The notes under the pieces were generated by a model, which worked only from the letters and a program-made list of their open reading frames with translations, had not been told where the DNA came from and made no database searches. From CAVSUR01 sp963846005 (GTDB lineage Bacteria > Actinomycetota > Actinomycetes > Streptosporangiales > Streptosporangiaceae): DNA of 64,000 nucleotides. The stretch lies in the NCBI GenBank assembly GCA_963846005.1, contig CAWJUH010000004.1, forward strand, positions 248,001-312,000. The letters run 5' to 3'. Shown one piece after another: positions 1 to 8,873 of the stretch. Position numbers and translations under genes: made by a program. The number at the start of each line of letters is the position of its first letter. The first letter of the stretch is position 1.

Positions 1-990
1 GCGATCTACTCCACCGCGCTCGGGCCCTCACTCGGCGGGACCCGCTTCTATCCCTATCCGAGCGAGGACGCGGCGCTGGCCGACGTGCTGAATCTGTCCC
101 GCGCCATGACCTACAAGAACGCGCTGGCCGGGCTGGACCTCGGCGGCGGCAAGGCTGTCATCATCGGCGACCCGGCAACCGACAAGTCCGAGCCGCTGCT
201 GCGGGCTTACGGCCGCTTCGTCCAGTCGCTCGGCGGCCGTTACATCACCGCGTGCGACGTCGGCACCAACAGCGACGACATGGACATCGTGGCCCGCGAG
301 TGCGCCCACGTAACGGGCCGCACCGTGCCCAACGGCGGGGCCGGCGACTCATCGGTCCTCACGGCCTTCGGGGTCTTCCAGGGCATGCGCGCCACCGCGC
401 AGCACGTCTGGGGCAGCCCCAGCCTCGCCGGGCGGACCGTCGGCATCGAGGGCGTGGGCAAGGTGGGCCACCGGCTGGTCGAGCACCTGGCCGAGGACGG
501 CGCCGACATCGTGGTCTACGACGTCAGCCCGCGCGCAGCCGAGCAGGTCCGCGCCCGGCACCCGCAGGTGCGGATAGCGGCCAGCCGGGCCGAGCTGACC
601 GGCGCCCCGCTGGACGTCTACTCCCCGTGCGCGCTCGGCGGGGCCGTGGACGACGACACGGCGGCAGCGCTGTCAGCTCGCGTCATCTGCGGCGCCGCCA
701 ACAACCAGCTCGCCCATCCCGGGATCGAGAAGCTGCTGGCCGACCGCGGCATCGTCTACGCGCCCGACTACGTGGTGAACTCCGGCGGCGTGATCCAGGT
801 CGCCGACGAGCTGGCCGGGTTCAGCTTCGAGCGGGCCCGGACCCGGGCGGAGAGGATCTTCGGCACCACCGGCCAGATCCTGGCCCTGGCCGACAAGGAC
901 GCGGTGCCGCCTGCGGTGGCGGCCGACCGGCTGGCCGAGCGGCGGATCGCCGACGTGGGCCGGCTGCGCGGGCTCTGGCTGGGCGGCTGA
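1..990 (+). CDS. vdh: Valine/leucine dehydrogenase (Glu/Leu/Phe/Val family), 5' truncated
   Basis: The frame is open from base 1, so the true start lies before the window. The visible part begins with GPSLGGTRFYPY, the substrate-side motif of NAD-dependent leucine/valine dehydrogenases. GGGKAVI follows, carrying the catalytic lysine region. The C-terminal half holds a Rossmann dinucleotide site, GVGKVGH. The enzyme oxidatively deaminates branched-chain amino acids to 2-oxo acids in the cytoplasm. It could therefore feed the alpha-ketoacid dehydrogenase encoded about 9 kb downstream; this link is inference. In Streptomyces this gene usually sits next to the purM/purF block, as here. A GTG at position 85 is internal and should not be taken as the start. 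Family assignment is firm; preference for valine over leucine cannot be told from sequence. Confidence 0.9.
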   Translation, partial: AIYSTALGPSLGGTRFYPYPSEDAALADVLNLSRAMTYKNALAGLDLGGGKAVIIGDPATDKSEPLLRAYGRFVQSLGGRYITACDVGTNSDDMDIVARECAHVTGRTVPNGGAGDSSVLTAFGVFQGMRATAQHVWGSPSLAGRTVGIEGVGKVGHRLVEHLAEDGADIVVYDVSPRAAEQVRARHPQVRIAASRAELTGAPLDVYSPCALGGAVDDDTAAALSARVICGAANNQLAHPGIEKLLADRGIVYAPDYVVNSGGVIQVADELAGFSFERARTRAERIFGTTGQILALADKDAVPPAVAADRLAERRIADVGRLRGLWLGG

Positions 991-1009
991 CCGGCGCTCG
1001 TAGCGCCGG
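991..1009 (+). terminator. Hairpin directly after the valine dehydrogenase stop
   Basis: The stop codon at 988-990 is followed at once by CCGGCGCT, a three-base loop, and AGCGCCGG, an 8-bp perfect stem. There is no U-tract, as is usual for GC-rich actinobacterial terminators. Confidence 0.6.
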
Positions 1010-1207
1010 CGGAAGCGCCAGCCGCCCAAACCAGGTACGGTTGTCTGTGTACAGAGGGTCGGTCGTGCTATGCGCCCGCGGACGGCGGATGGCGGGCAGA
1101 TTGGCTGTGCACCAAGCCCGTAACCACCAGCCCGCCTGGGTCACCCACCACCCGGCGGCTGACCAGGGGCCCGAGAGCGGCCCCGCACGTTCGAGGGGGT
1201 CGAGCCG

Positions 1208-1441
1208 ATGGGGCGCGGCCGAGCCAAGGCCAAGCAGGTGAAGGTAGCCCGCCAGCTCAAGTACAGCGGCGGAGACATGAATCTTGACCAGCTGCGGGCT
1301 GAGATCGGCGCCGGTAGCGATACGGGCGACGGGGATCATGCCGGCTGGTCCGACCGGTATCCGGGTGCGGATGACGAGGATGAGGGCGAGTTCGCCGACG
1401 GCGACCTCGACGAAGACGACGAGGACCCGGCCTACCGGTAG
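1208..1441 (+). CDS. DUF3073 family protein
   Basis: A small, highly charged cytoplasmic protein of 77 residues. Its basic N-terminus, MGRGRAKAKQVKVARQLKYS, is the hallmark of the actinobacterial DUF3073 family. The C-terminal third is almost entirely Asp/Glu/Gly. A GAGGGGG Shine-Dalgarno sits about nine bases before the ATG. The stop codon directly abuts the purM stop on the other strand, with no spacing. The family is near-universal in actinobacteria next to purM and has no established function. The basic head and acidic tail might suggest RNA or ribosome contact, but that is only a guess. Confidence 0.88.
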   Translation: MGRGRAKAKQVKVARQLKYSGGDMNLDQLRAEIGAGSDTGDGDHAGWSDRYPGADDEDEGEFADGDLDEDDEDPAYR

Positions 1442-2536
1442 TCAGCCCGCGTAGTCGCCGGTCAGCTGCACTGCGGCGGGCTCTGCAGCCATGGCGGAAT
1501 CTGCCGTGACGGCGGGCTCTGCAGTTATCTCGCCCAGGATCCAGGCGGGCACGTCCCGGCTGCCCAGCAGCTCCAGTGCCCGGTCAGCGGCGGCCGCCCC
1601 CACCACCGCGGCCATGCCGACGCCCATGTTGAACACCCGCTCCATCTCTGCGCGCTCGACCTGGCCGCGCCCGGCCAGCATCCCGAACACCGGCGGCGGG
1701 CACCAGCTGGGCCGCTCCAGCCGGGCGCCGGTGCCCGGCGGCAGCACCCGGGCCAGGTTCGCGGCCAGGCCGCCCCCGGTCACGTGCGCGAACGCGTGCA
1801 CGTCGCAGCCCGCCGCGAGCGCCAGGCAGTCCCGGGCGTAGATGCGGGTCGGCTCGAGCAGCTCGGCGCCCAGCTCCCGGTCCAGCTCGGACGGCTGGCG
1901 GTCCAGCGCCAGTCCCGCGGACGGGCTGTCCACGATCCGCCGCACCAGCGAGAACCCGTTGGCGTGCAGCCCGGAGGAGGCCAGCGCGATCACCACGTCA
2001 CCGGGCCGGACCCGGCCGGGGCCGAGCAGCCGCCCGGCCTCGACCACCCCGGTGGCCGCCCCGGCCAGGTCGAAGTCATCGGGGCCCAGGTGGCCGGGAT
2101 GCTCGGCGGTCTCGCCGCCGACCAGCGCGCAGCCCGCCAGCACGCAGCCGTCCGCCACCCCGGCCACGATCGCTGCCACCCGCTCGGGCACCAGCCTCCC
2201 GCAGACCACGTAGTCGGTCATGAACAGCGGCTCCGCGCCGCAGACGACCAGGTCATCGACGACCATGCCGACCAGGTCACGCCCGATCGTGCCGTAACGG
2301 CGCAGGCGCTGGGCGATCGCCACCTTGGTGCCGACGCCGTCGGTCGAGGTGGCCAGCAGCGGCCGCGCGTAGCCGCGCAGCGCGGACGCGTCGAACAGGC
2401 CCGCGAAACCGCCGAGGCCGCCCACCACCTCGGGGCGCCCGGTACGGGCGACCGCGTCCCTGATCAGGCCGACGGCCCGCTCGCCGGCCTCGATGTCGAC
2501 CCCGGCCGCGGCGTAGCTGCCGCCGCCCGCGGTCAC
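1442..2536 (-). CDS. purM: Phosphoribosylformylglycinamidine cyclo-ligase
   Basis: AIR synthetase closes the imidazole ring of FGAM with ATP in purine synthesis. The 364-residue protein shows the N-terminal TSTDGVGTK motif and GGETAEHPG, both diagnostic of PurM. HVTGGGLAANL lies in the C-terminal domain. The GTG start at 2536 overlaps the purF stop as GTGA, so the two are very likely translationally coupled. The last 25 or so residues are Ala/Glu/Thr-rich and extend past the usual PurM end. A longer frame fused through the purF region on the same strand is an artefact of low stop density and is not a fusion protein. Confidence 0.95.
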   Translation of the reverse strand: MTAGGGSYAAAGVDIEAGERAVGLIRDAVARTGRPEVVGGLGGFAGLFDASALRGYARPLLATSTDGVGTKVAIAQRLRRYGTIGRDLVGMVVDDLVVCGAEPLFMTDYVVCGRLVPERVAAIVAGVADGCVLAGCALVGGETAEHPGHLGPDDFDLAGAATGVVEAGRLLGPGRVRPGDVVIALASSGLHANGFSLVRRIVDSPSAGLALDRQPSELDRELGAELLEPTRIYARDCLALAAGCDVHAFAHVTGGGLAANLARVLPPGTGARLERPSWCPPPVFGMLAGRGQVERAEMERVFNMGVGMAAVVGAAAADRALELLGSRDVPAWILGEITAEPAVTADSAMAAEPAAVQLTGDYAG

Positions 2537-4179
2537 CGGGCCCGGCCGGCGGCGGGCACGGCCTCCAGCAGGTGCTTGCCCCGCTCGGCCAGCGGGACCG
2601 GCACCGGGTAGCGGCCGTCGAAGCAGGCCCGGCACAGTTGCCCGGCCGGCACCGTGGTGGCCTCGGTCAGCCCGTCCAGCGAGATGAAGCCCAGGCTGTC
2701 GGCGCCGATGGCGTGGCAGATCTCCTCCGGCGACAGGCTGCCGGCGATCAGCTCGGCCCGGCTGGCGAAGTCGATGCCGAAGAAGCACGGCCAGGCCACC
2801 GGCGGGCTGGAGATGCGCACGTGCACCTGCGCCGCGCCCGCCTCGCGCAGCATGGCCACGATGGCCTGCTGGGTGTTGCCGCGCACGATCGAGTCGTCGA
2901 CCACGATCACCCGCTGGCCGGCGATGACGTGCCGCAGCGGGTTGAGCTTGAGCCGGATGCCGCGCTGGCGGATGGTCTGGCTGGGCTGGATGAAGGTACG
3001 GCCCACGTAGGAGTTCTTGACCAGCCCCTGGGCGTAGGGGATGCCGCTGGCCTGGGCGTAGCCGATCGCGGCCGGGGTCCCGGACTCGGGCACCGGGATG
3101 ACCAGGTCGGCCTCGGCCGGGTGCTCGGCGGCGAGCCGCCGCCCGACTTCGACCCGGGCCGCCTGCACGCTGCGCCCGGCGATGGTGGTGTCCGGCCGGG
3201 CCAGGTACACGTACTCGAACAGGCAGCCGCTCGGCTGCGGGCGGGCGAAGACCTGCGAGCGCACGCCGCGCTCGTCGACCGAGATCAGCTCGCCCGGCTC
3301 GACCTCGCGGACGAAGGTGGCGCCGATGATGTCCAGCGCCGCGGTCTCGCTGGCCACCGCCCAGCCGCTGGCCAGCCGGCCCAGCACCAGCGGCCGGAAG
3401 CCGTGCGGGTCGCGGGCGGCATACAGGGTGCGCTCGTCCATGAACACCAGCGAGAAGGCCCCGCGGGCCAGCGGCAGCGCCGCCAGCGCGGCGGCCTCGA
3501 TGCCCGCCCAGCCCTCGCCGCCGGCCCAGTCCGCCCGGCCAGCTCCGTCCGTCCAGGCCTCCCGGCCGGGCCCGGTGGCATCGGTCCCGTCGGTCCCGTC
3601 TGGCCAGGCCTGCTGCCCGGCCGCGCCGGGCCCGGCCGGCCGGTCCCCGACCCCGGCCAGGATGCCGGGCAGCGCGGGCTGGGCGCCGGGGGTGGCGAAC
3701 AGCGCGGTCAGCACATCGGTGTCGGAGGTGGCCCGCACGCCGCCGCCCGCCCGGCCCGGCTCCGGGCCGACCAGCTCGGCCAGCTCCAGGGTGTTGATCA
3801 GGTTGCCGTTGTGCCCGAGCGCGACACTGCCGGCCGGGGTGGACCGGAACGTCGGCTGCGCGTTCTCCCAGACCGACGAGCCGCTGGTGGAGTACCGGCA
3901 GTGCCCGACGGCAATGTGGCCTTGCAGCGTGCTCAGGCTGGACTCGTCGAAGACCTGGGCGACCAGGCCCATTTCCTTGTAGACCAGGATCCGCGAGCCG
4001 TCGCTGACCGCGATCCCGGCCGACTCCTGGCCGCGGTGCTGCAGCGCATACAGGCCGTAGTACGCGAGCTTGGCGACGTCCTCGCCCGGGGCCCAGGCCC
4101 CGAACACGCCGCATGCGTCCCGCGGCGGCCGGTCGGAGGGATCGAGATCGCCGGTCAGGCGGCCGTCGGGCTTGATCAC
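2533..4179 (-). CDS. purF: Amidophosphoribosyltransferase
   Basis: First committed step of purine synthesis: glutamine plus PRPP gives phosphoribosylamine. After a 22-residue propeptide comes the N-terminal nucleophile cysteine in DACGVFG (Cys23). This is an Ntn-hydrolase glutaminase domain with HCRYSTSG and GHNGNL. The C-terminal phosphoribosyltransferase domain has the PRPP motif VIVVDDSIVRGNT. Start is GTG at 4179. The protein is 548 residues, longer than the usual ~500. The excess is a low-complexity Gly/Asp/Trp-rich insert at about residues 163-226, inside the glutaminase domain. It is co-transcribed with the sterol-carrier-like gene upstream (38 bp gap) and with purM downstream (4-bp overlap). 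Confidence 0.95.
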   Translation of the reverse strand: MIKPDGRLTGDLDPSDRPPRDACGVFGAWAPGEDVAKLAYYGLYALQHRGQESAGIAVSDGSRILVYKEMGLVAQVFDESSLSTLQGHIAVGHCRYSTSGSSVWENAQPTFRSTPAGSVALGHNGNLINTLELAELVGPEPGRAGGGVRATSDTDVLTALFATPGAQPALPGILAGVGDRPAGPGAAGQQAWPDGTDGTDATGPGREAWTDGAGRADWAGGEGWAGIEAAALAALPLARGAFSLVFMDERTLYAARDPHGFRPLVLGRLASGWAVASETAALDIIGATFVREVEPGELISVDERGVRSQVFARPQPSGCLFEYVYLARPDTTIAGRSVQAARVEVGRRLAAEHPAEADLVIPVPESGTPAAIGYAQASGIPYAQGLVKNSYVGRTFIQPSQTIRQRGIRLKLNPLRHVIAGQRVIVVDDSIVRGNTQQAIVAMLREAGAAQVHVRISSPPVAWPCFFGIDFASRAELIAGSLSPEEICHAIGADSLGFISLDGLTEATTVPAGQLCRACFDGRYPVPVPLAERGKHLLEAVPAAGRAR

Positions 4180-4217
4180 CCGCTCAGTCTAGGTCGTCCC
4201 CGGCCAGCCCCGGCGGG

Positions 4218-4691
4218 CTACCGCCCGGCGGCGCGGCGGCCGTAGCCGGCCAGCGGGAGATAGCCGGACAGGTCCGCCCGCGGGCCGCTGGCCTGCACTG
4301 CGCCGCCGGCCACGGCCTGCGCCCAGGCCGTCCGCCCGGTCGCGAGCGCGATCCAGGTGAGCGGGTCGGTCTCGATCACGTTCGGCGGCGTGCCCCGGGT
4401 GTGCCGCGGCCCGGGCACGCACTGGACCGCGGCGAACGGCGGTACCCGCACCTCCACCGCCCGGCCGGGCACCTGCCCGGCCAGCAGCCCGAGCAGGTAG
4501 CTCACCGCGCCACGCAGCGCGCCGCGGCGCGGCGCGGCGCCCGCGTCCAGGGCGGCCAGCACCGCGGCGGCGCAGGCCGCGCCGAGCGCGGCGGGGGTAT
4601 CCGGGCCGGTCCACGCAGGATCGCCGAGCGCGGCGCGCTGCTCGTTGAGCGCGGCGCGCAGCCGGGCCGGATCGGGCTGTCGGGCGGGCAT
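4218..4691 (-). CDS. Sterol carrier family protein (SCP2-like)
   Basis: A 157-residue cytoplasmic protein starting with ATG at 4691. It belongs to the small actinobacterial 'sterol carrier family' group usually encoded directly upstream of purF, as here. The C-terminal half contains the SCP-like strand pattern around VIETDPLTWIALATG, followed by ADLSGYLPL at the end. The ligand is unknown and the name reflects fold similarity only. It is probably the first gene of an operon with purF and purM. No signal peptide or membrane segment is visible. Confidence 0.75.
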   Translation of the reverse strand: MPARQPDPARLRAALNEQRAALGDPAWTGPDTPAALGAACAAAVLAALDAGAAPRRGALRGAVSYLLGLLAGQVPGRAVEVRVPPFAAVQCVPGPRHTRGTPPNVIETDPLTWIALATGRTAWAQAVAGGAVQASGPRADLSGYLPLAGYGRRAAGR

Positions 4692-4770
4692 CGCCCTGGG
4701 ACGCTAGCGCACCGGGCCGACAGCCGCCGCCGGCCACCCCGGCACCGCCGGCTCCCGGCGCAGCCGCCCA

Positions 4771-4802
4771 GCGCTCCCGGCGCTCCCGGCGCTCCCGGCG
4801 CT
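4771..4802. repeat. 9-bp tandem repeat
   Basis: Three and a half copies of GCGCTCCCG in tandem, just upstream of the sterol-carrier-like gene and immediately before a long inverted repeat. Non-coding as far as can be seen. Confidence 0.8.
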
Positions 4803-4807
4803 ATCTT

Positions 4808-4860
4808 CATGATCTCGGTAACTTCTCAGTTCCATCCGCGGAAAAGTTACCGAGATCATG
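4808..4860. repeat. 17-bp perfect inverted repeat, intergenic
   Basis: The left arm CATGATCTCGGTAACTT (4808-4824) is matched perfectly by the complementary right arm at 4844-4860, around a 19-base loop. The arms are AT-richer than the surroundings. It lies between two divergent genes, so it is not at a gene end as a terminator would be. It may be a dispersed intergenic repeat or a regulatory hairpin. The remaining DNA from 4861 to the start at 5027 shows nothing I can name. Confidence 0.8.
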
Positions 4861-5026
4861 CCCCTCAGCCGGGGAGACCCGGCGTGAGCGAGGCCGGCGC
4901 GGGCGGCCCAGCGCGGGCGGCGGGCCCGGGCGAGCACAGCCGGCCGGCGTTGCCCGTTATGCACCTGTGTCCGGGTTTCGCCGCGATCTTGCCATATCCG
5001 GCCGCATATTCCGATAATCGTTTCGT

Positions 5027-5653
5027 ATGCCAGGTCAGCGCAGCATGCCCCGCCGCAGGTCGCGAGGTTCCTGGACGCCCAGGATCATCGGGATCGCCGT
5101 CGTGCTGGCCGCGGCCGCCGTCGCGGCCAGCGTGGTGCTGCTGTCCCCCGCCGCCCGCCCGGCCCGGCCCGCGCGGGCGCTGCCGCGCCGGGTGCAGAGC
5201 GTCCAGACCGCCGGCCTGGTCAGCGGCGGGCCGCCGGCCGCCGGGAAGGTGCCCGCGGCGCAGCAGCTTCTTGCCTCCTCATCTGGTCTTGACTTTGCCC
5301 CGGTGCCCGCAGCCGAACTCGCGGCCGGCAACCCGCAGTGGACCGGGGACCTGATGGCCGGCGGGACCTGGATCTTCATCTACGCCCGGAACGGGCAGTG
5401 CCTGGCCTCGGCGGGGACGCGGCGCGCGCCGTCGCTGGCGCTGCGCCGGTGCGACCTCGGCGCCAGCCAGCGCTGGCGCGCCACCGGCCGCGAGCAGGTC
5501 GCGGGGTACATCTACTACCAGTTCGCCAGCCTGGCCAGCGGGCGCTGCATCACCGTCGGCACGGCCGGCTCGGCTGGCCGCGCGGCGGGGCTGGCGGCGT
5601 GCGCTCCCGGGCGGCCGTGGACCCAGCTGCTCGCCCTGTGGTGGACCTCCTAG
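5027..5653 (+). CDS. Membrane-anchored protein with a ricin-B-like lectin region
   Basis: 208 residues. A basic N-terminus precedes one hydrophobic helix at about 20-42 (IIGIAVVLAAAAVAASVVLL). The rest would be outside the cell. The C-terminal ~120 residues contain NGQCLASAG, RRCDLGASQRW and SGRCITVG. These resemble the paired-cysteine and Q-x-W repeats of ricin-type beta-trefoil lectins, but only about one to two repeats are clear. A role in carbohydrate binding is therefore an inference. The gene is convergent with purL; the two stop codons overlap by three bases. A second in-frame ATG lies at 5045. Confidence 0.6.
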   Translation: MPGQRSMPRRRSRGSWTPRIIGIAVVLAAAAVAASVVLLSPAARPARPARALPRRVQSVQTAGLVSGGPPAAGKVPAAQQLLASSSGLDFAPVPAAELAAGNPQWTGDLMAGGTWIFIYARNGQCLASAGTRRAPSLALRRCDLGASQRWRATGREQVAGYIYYQFASLASGRCITVGTAGSAGRAAGLAACAPGRPWTQLLALWWTS

Positions 5654-8022
5654 CCGAACAGGGCCGGCAGCGTGCCCTGGTGCACCGCGCGCAGCTCGTC
5701 CAGGCCGGCCGAGAAGCGGCCGGCGGCCCCCGCGCTGATCTCCAGCGCCTCGCCGCCGGTGCGGCCGAGCGGGGCCAGCGGCACGCCGTGCTCCGCGCAC
5801 AGCGCGCTGAACTGCGCCGCCGCGTCCGGCCGGACGGCGGCCAGCACCCGGGCCGGTGACTCGCTGAACAGCAGCGCGCAGGCATCCGGCCGCCCGCCGC
5901 CGTCATCGGCACTCCCGCCGCCGGCGCCCGGGAGGGTCACCGCGGCGCCGGTCCCGGCCGCCAGGCAGTACTCGGCCAGCGCCACGGCCAGCCCGCCGTC
6001 GGACAGGTCGTGCGCGGCGGCCAGCAGGCCGCCGGCCGCGGCCGCGTGCAGCACGGCGGCCAGCGCCTGCTCGGCGGCCAGGTCCGGCGCGGGCGGCAGG
6101 CCGCCCAGGTGGCCGTGGCTGGCCTGCGCCCACGCCGATCCGTCCAGGTCGGCCCGCGTGACGCCGAGCAGCGCCAGCGCCAGGCCCGGCTCGGCCGACC
6201 CGGCGGGCAGCCGGCGCCGCACGTCGTCGTGCACGCCGAGCACGCCGACGACCGGGGTGGGGTGGATGGCCTCGGCGCCGGTCTGGTTGTAGAAGCTGAC
6301 GTTGCCGCCGGTCACCGGCAGGCCGAGTGCCCGGCAGCCGTCCGCCAGGCCGCGGACGGCCTCGGTGAACTGCCACATCACCGCGGGGTCCTCGGGCGAG
6401 CCGAAGTTGAGGCAGTTGGTGACCGCGAGCGGCCGGGCGCCGGTGGCGGCCACGTTGCGGTAGGCCTCGGCCAGCGCGAGCTGGGTGCCCGCGTACGGGT
6501 CCAGCCGGCCGAACCGGCCGTTACCGTCGGTGGCCAGCGCGATGCCCAGATTCGTCTGCTCGTCGATCCGCAGCACGCCCGCGTCGTGCGGCGCGGCCAG
6601 CACCGTGTCACCGCGCACGTAGCAGTCGTACTGCTCGGTGACCCAGGCCGGGTCGGCGATGCCGGGCCAGCCGAGCACGGCCAGCAGCGCGGCGCGCAGC
6701 CCCGCCGCGTCAGCCGGGCGGGGCAGCCGGGCGGCCCGGTCGGCCTGCAGCGCGTCCTGCCCGGCCGGGCGGGCCGCCGGGCGCTGGTACGCCGGCCCGT
6801 CGTCGGCGGCGCTGCCCGGCGGGATGTCGACCACCGGCTCGCCGTGCCAGCTCATCGTGAGCCGCCCGGAGTCGTTCACCTCGCCGATGACCGTGGCCCG
6901 CACGTCCCACCGGCCGCAGATCTGCAGGAAGCGCGGCACGTCGGCGGGCGCGACGATCGCCATCATCCGTTCCTGCGACTCGCTCATCAAGATCTCGGCC
7001 GGGCCGAGGGACGGATCGCGCAGCGGCACGGCATCCAGCCGCACGCTCATGCCCGCGCCACCGCCGGCGGCCAGTTCGGTGGTCGCGCACGCCACGCCCG
7101 CGGCGCCGAGGTCCTGGATGCCCGCAACAAGCCCCGCCGCGTAGAGCTCCAGGCAGCATTCGATCAGCAGCTTCTCGGTGAACGGGTCCCCGACCTGGAC
7201 GCTGGGCCGCTTCGCGCCCTCGCCGGTCCCGCCGAACGAGGCGCTGGCGAGCACCGAGGCGCCGCCGATGCCGTCCGGGCCGGTGGCCGAGCCGAGCAGG
7301 ATCACCTGGTTGCCGGCCCCGGTGGCGGCGGCCACCTTGAGGTCGGCGTGCCGCATGACGCCCACGCACAGCGCGTTGACCAGCGGATTGCCCGCGTAGC
7401 AGGCGTCGAAGGCCAGCTCGCCGCCGATGTTGGGCAGGCCGAGGCAGTTGCCGTAGAAGGAGATGCCGCCGACCACCCCGGGCAGCACCCGGCGGGTGTC
7501 GGGCGCGCCCGCCGGGCCGAACCGCAGCGCGTCCATCACCGCCACCGGCCGGGCGCCCATGGCCAGGATGTCGCGCACGATCCCGCCGACGCCGGTGGCG
7601 GCGCCCTGGAACGGCTCGACGTAGGACGGGTGATTGTGGGATTCGATCTTGAACGTGACCGCGTAGCCCTGGCCGATGTCGACCACGCCCGCGTTGGCGC
7701 CGATCCCGGCCAGCAGCACTCCGGCGTCCGGCGCGGTGTCCGCGAGCTGGCGCAGGTGCACCCGGGAGGACTTATAGGAGCAGTGCTCGCTCCACATCAC
7801 CGAGTAGACGGCCAGCTCGGCGTCGGTCGGCCGCCGCCCGAGCACGGCGGTGATCCGCTCGTACTCCAGCCCGGTCAGGCCGAGCTCGGCGTAGGGCTGC
7901 GGCCGGGCCGGCGTGGCCGCGGCCTGCGTGACGGTGTCCTGGCCGGTCACTGTGTCTTGTGCGGCGCCCGCCTGCGCGCCGGTCACTGTGTCTTGACCGG
8001 CGCCCGCCTGCGCGCCGGTCAC
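5650..8022 (-). CDS. purL: Phosphoribosylformylglycinamidine synthase II
   Basis: Large subunit of the three-part FGAM synthase (PurL-PurQ-PurS). It uses ammonia delivered by PurQ to convert FGAR to FGAM. The family signature YSVMWSEHCSYKSSR is present, followed by ESHNHPSYVEPFQGAATG, the ATP/phosphate-binding region. The second half repeats the AIRS-type fold (PVTGGNVSFYN, LSDGGLAVALAE). The 790 residues include an unusual N-terminal extension of about 40 residues. It is made of 12-residue repeats (VTGAQAGAGQDT), each opening with a GTG that could itself be a start. The first GTG, at 8022, overlaps the purQ stop as GTGA. I chose it for that coupling, but the functional start could be any of three. 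Confidence 0.93.
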   Translation of the reverse strand: MTGAQAGAGQDTVTGAQAGAAQDTVTGQDTVTQAAATPARPQPYAELGLTGLEYERITAVLGRRPTDAELAVYSVMWSEHCSYKSSRVHLRQLADTAPDAGVLLAGIGANAGVVDIGQGYAVTFKIESHNHPSYVEPFQGAATGVGGIVRDILAMGARPVAVMDALRFGPAGAPDTRRVLPGVVGGISFYGNCLGLPNIGGELAFDACYAGNPLVNALCVGVMRHADLKVAAATGAGNQVILLGSATGPDGIGGASVLASASFGGTGEGAKRPSVQVGDPFTEKLLIECCLELYAAGLVAGIQDLGAAGVACATTELAAGGGAGMSVRLDAVPLRDPSLGPAEILMSESQERMMAIVAPADVPRFLQICGRWDVRATVIGEVNDSGRLTMSWHGEPVVDIPPGSAADDGPAYQRPAARPAGQDALQADRAARLPRPADAAGLRAALLAVLGWPGIADPAWVTEQYDCYVRGDTVLAAPHDAGVLRIDEQTNLGIALATDGNGRFGRLDPYAGTQLALAEAYRNVAATGARPLAVTNCLNFGSPEDPAVMWQFTEAVRGLADGCRALGLPVTGGNVSFYNQTGAEAIHPTPVVGVLGVHDDVRRRLPAGSAEPGLALALLGVTRADLDGSAWAQASHGHLGGLPPAPDLAAEQALAAVLHAAAAGGLLAAAHDLSDGGLAVALAEYCLAAGTGAAVTLPGAGGGSADDGGGRPDACALLFSESPARVLAAVRPDAAAQFSALCAEHGVPLAPLGRTGGEALEISAGAAGRFSAGLDELRAVHQGTLPALFG
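7933..8022 (-). repeat. 36-bp tandem repeat at the purL 5' end
   Basis: Two full 36-bp units (8022-7987 and 7986-7951) plus a shortened 18-bp unit (7950-7933), in frame with purL. Each unit begins GTGACCGGC, so three candidate start codons with the same following bases are stacked in one frame. Confidence 0.85.
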
Positions 8023-8723
8023 CGGGCCGCTCCTGGCTGCGGGCGGGCCAGCCGGGCGGCGTGCGCGGCGATCGAGGTGAAAAAGCCCAGCCCGTCGGCC
8101 GACGGGCCGGTCAGCGCGGCCACGGCGTGCTCGGGGTGCGGCATCAGGCCGGCCACGTTGCCGTCCGCGCTGATCACCCCGGCGATGCCCGCGGCCGACC
8201 CGTTGGGGCTGGCGCCGCAGTACCGGGCCAGGACCCGGCCGCCGGCCTCCAGGCCGGCCAGCGTGGCCGGGTCGGCGACGTAGGCGCCCTCGCCGCTCTT
8301 CAGCACCACGGTGATCTCCTGACCGGGCTGGTAGCCGCCGGTCCAGGTGGTGCCGGCCGCCTCGATGCGCAGCCTGACGACCTTGCTGACGAAATGCAGG
8401 CCGGCGTTGCGGGTCAGCGCGCCCGGCAGCAGGTGCGCCTCGCACAGGATCTGGAATCCGTTGCAGATGCCCAGCACCGGCAGCCCGGCCCGGGCCGCCG
8501 GCACCAGCTCGGCCATCACCGGCGCGAACCGTGCGATCGCGCCGCAGCGCAGGTAGTCGCCGTAGGAGAAGCCGCCGGGCAGGATCACCGCGTCGACGCC
8601 GCGCAGGTCGCGGTCGCCGTGCCACAGCGGCACCGGCTCCGCGCCGGCCAGCCGCACCGCCCGCAGCGCGTCCCGGTCGTCCAGCGACCCGGGGAAGGTG
8701 ACGACGCCGACCCTGGCCGTCAC
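8019..8723 (-). CDS. purQ: Phosphoribosylformylglycinamidine synthase I (glutaminase)
   Basis: Class I glutamine amidotransferase subunit of FGAM synthase, which makes ammonia from glutamine for PurL. It shows the nucleophile elbow GICNGFQIL, LPGGFSYGDYLRCGAIA, and the His-Glu pair in MPHPEHA near the C-terminus. I place the start at the GTG at 8723, giving the N-terminus VTARVGVVTFPG typical of the family. The open frame extends to a TTG at 8774, but the extra 17 residues resemble nothing. Its stop overlaps the purL start by four bases. The 186 bp upstream carry a 26-bp tandem duplication and the end of an ATPase gene. Confidence 0.93.
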   Translation of the reverse strand: MTARVGVVTFPGSLDDRDALRAVRLAGAEPVPLWHGDRDLRGVDAVILPGGFSYGDYLRCGAIARFAPVMAELVPAARAGLPVLGICNGFQILCEAHLLPGALTRNAGLHFVSKVVRLRIEAAGTTWTGGYQPGQEITVVLKSGEGAYVADPATLAGLEAGGRVLARYCGASPNGSAAGIAGVISADGNVAGLMPHPEHAVAALTGPSADGLGFFTSIAAHAARLARPQPGAAR

Positions 8724-8873
8724 CGGCGTCGCCGGCCGCTCACCGGCATCCTCGAGTGCGGCGCATGCCCGCAAGATACCGGCTCAGCGGGCCAGGCGCC
8801 GGGTCAGCGGGCCGGACGGCGCTGCCGGGGACCGCCGGGACCGCCGGGATCGCTGGCCCGGCCGCGGTCATCA

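Noticed and set aside
1442..4114. An apparent 890-residue protein covering purM and part of purF
   Set aside because: The purM frame stays open through the purF gene. The real purM start is fixed by the GTGA overlap at 2533-2536 and by family length.
5650..8625. An apparent 991-residue protein extending purL through purQ
   Set aside because: The upstream part is purQ read in the wrong frame; PurL begins at or after the GTG at 8022.
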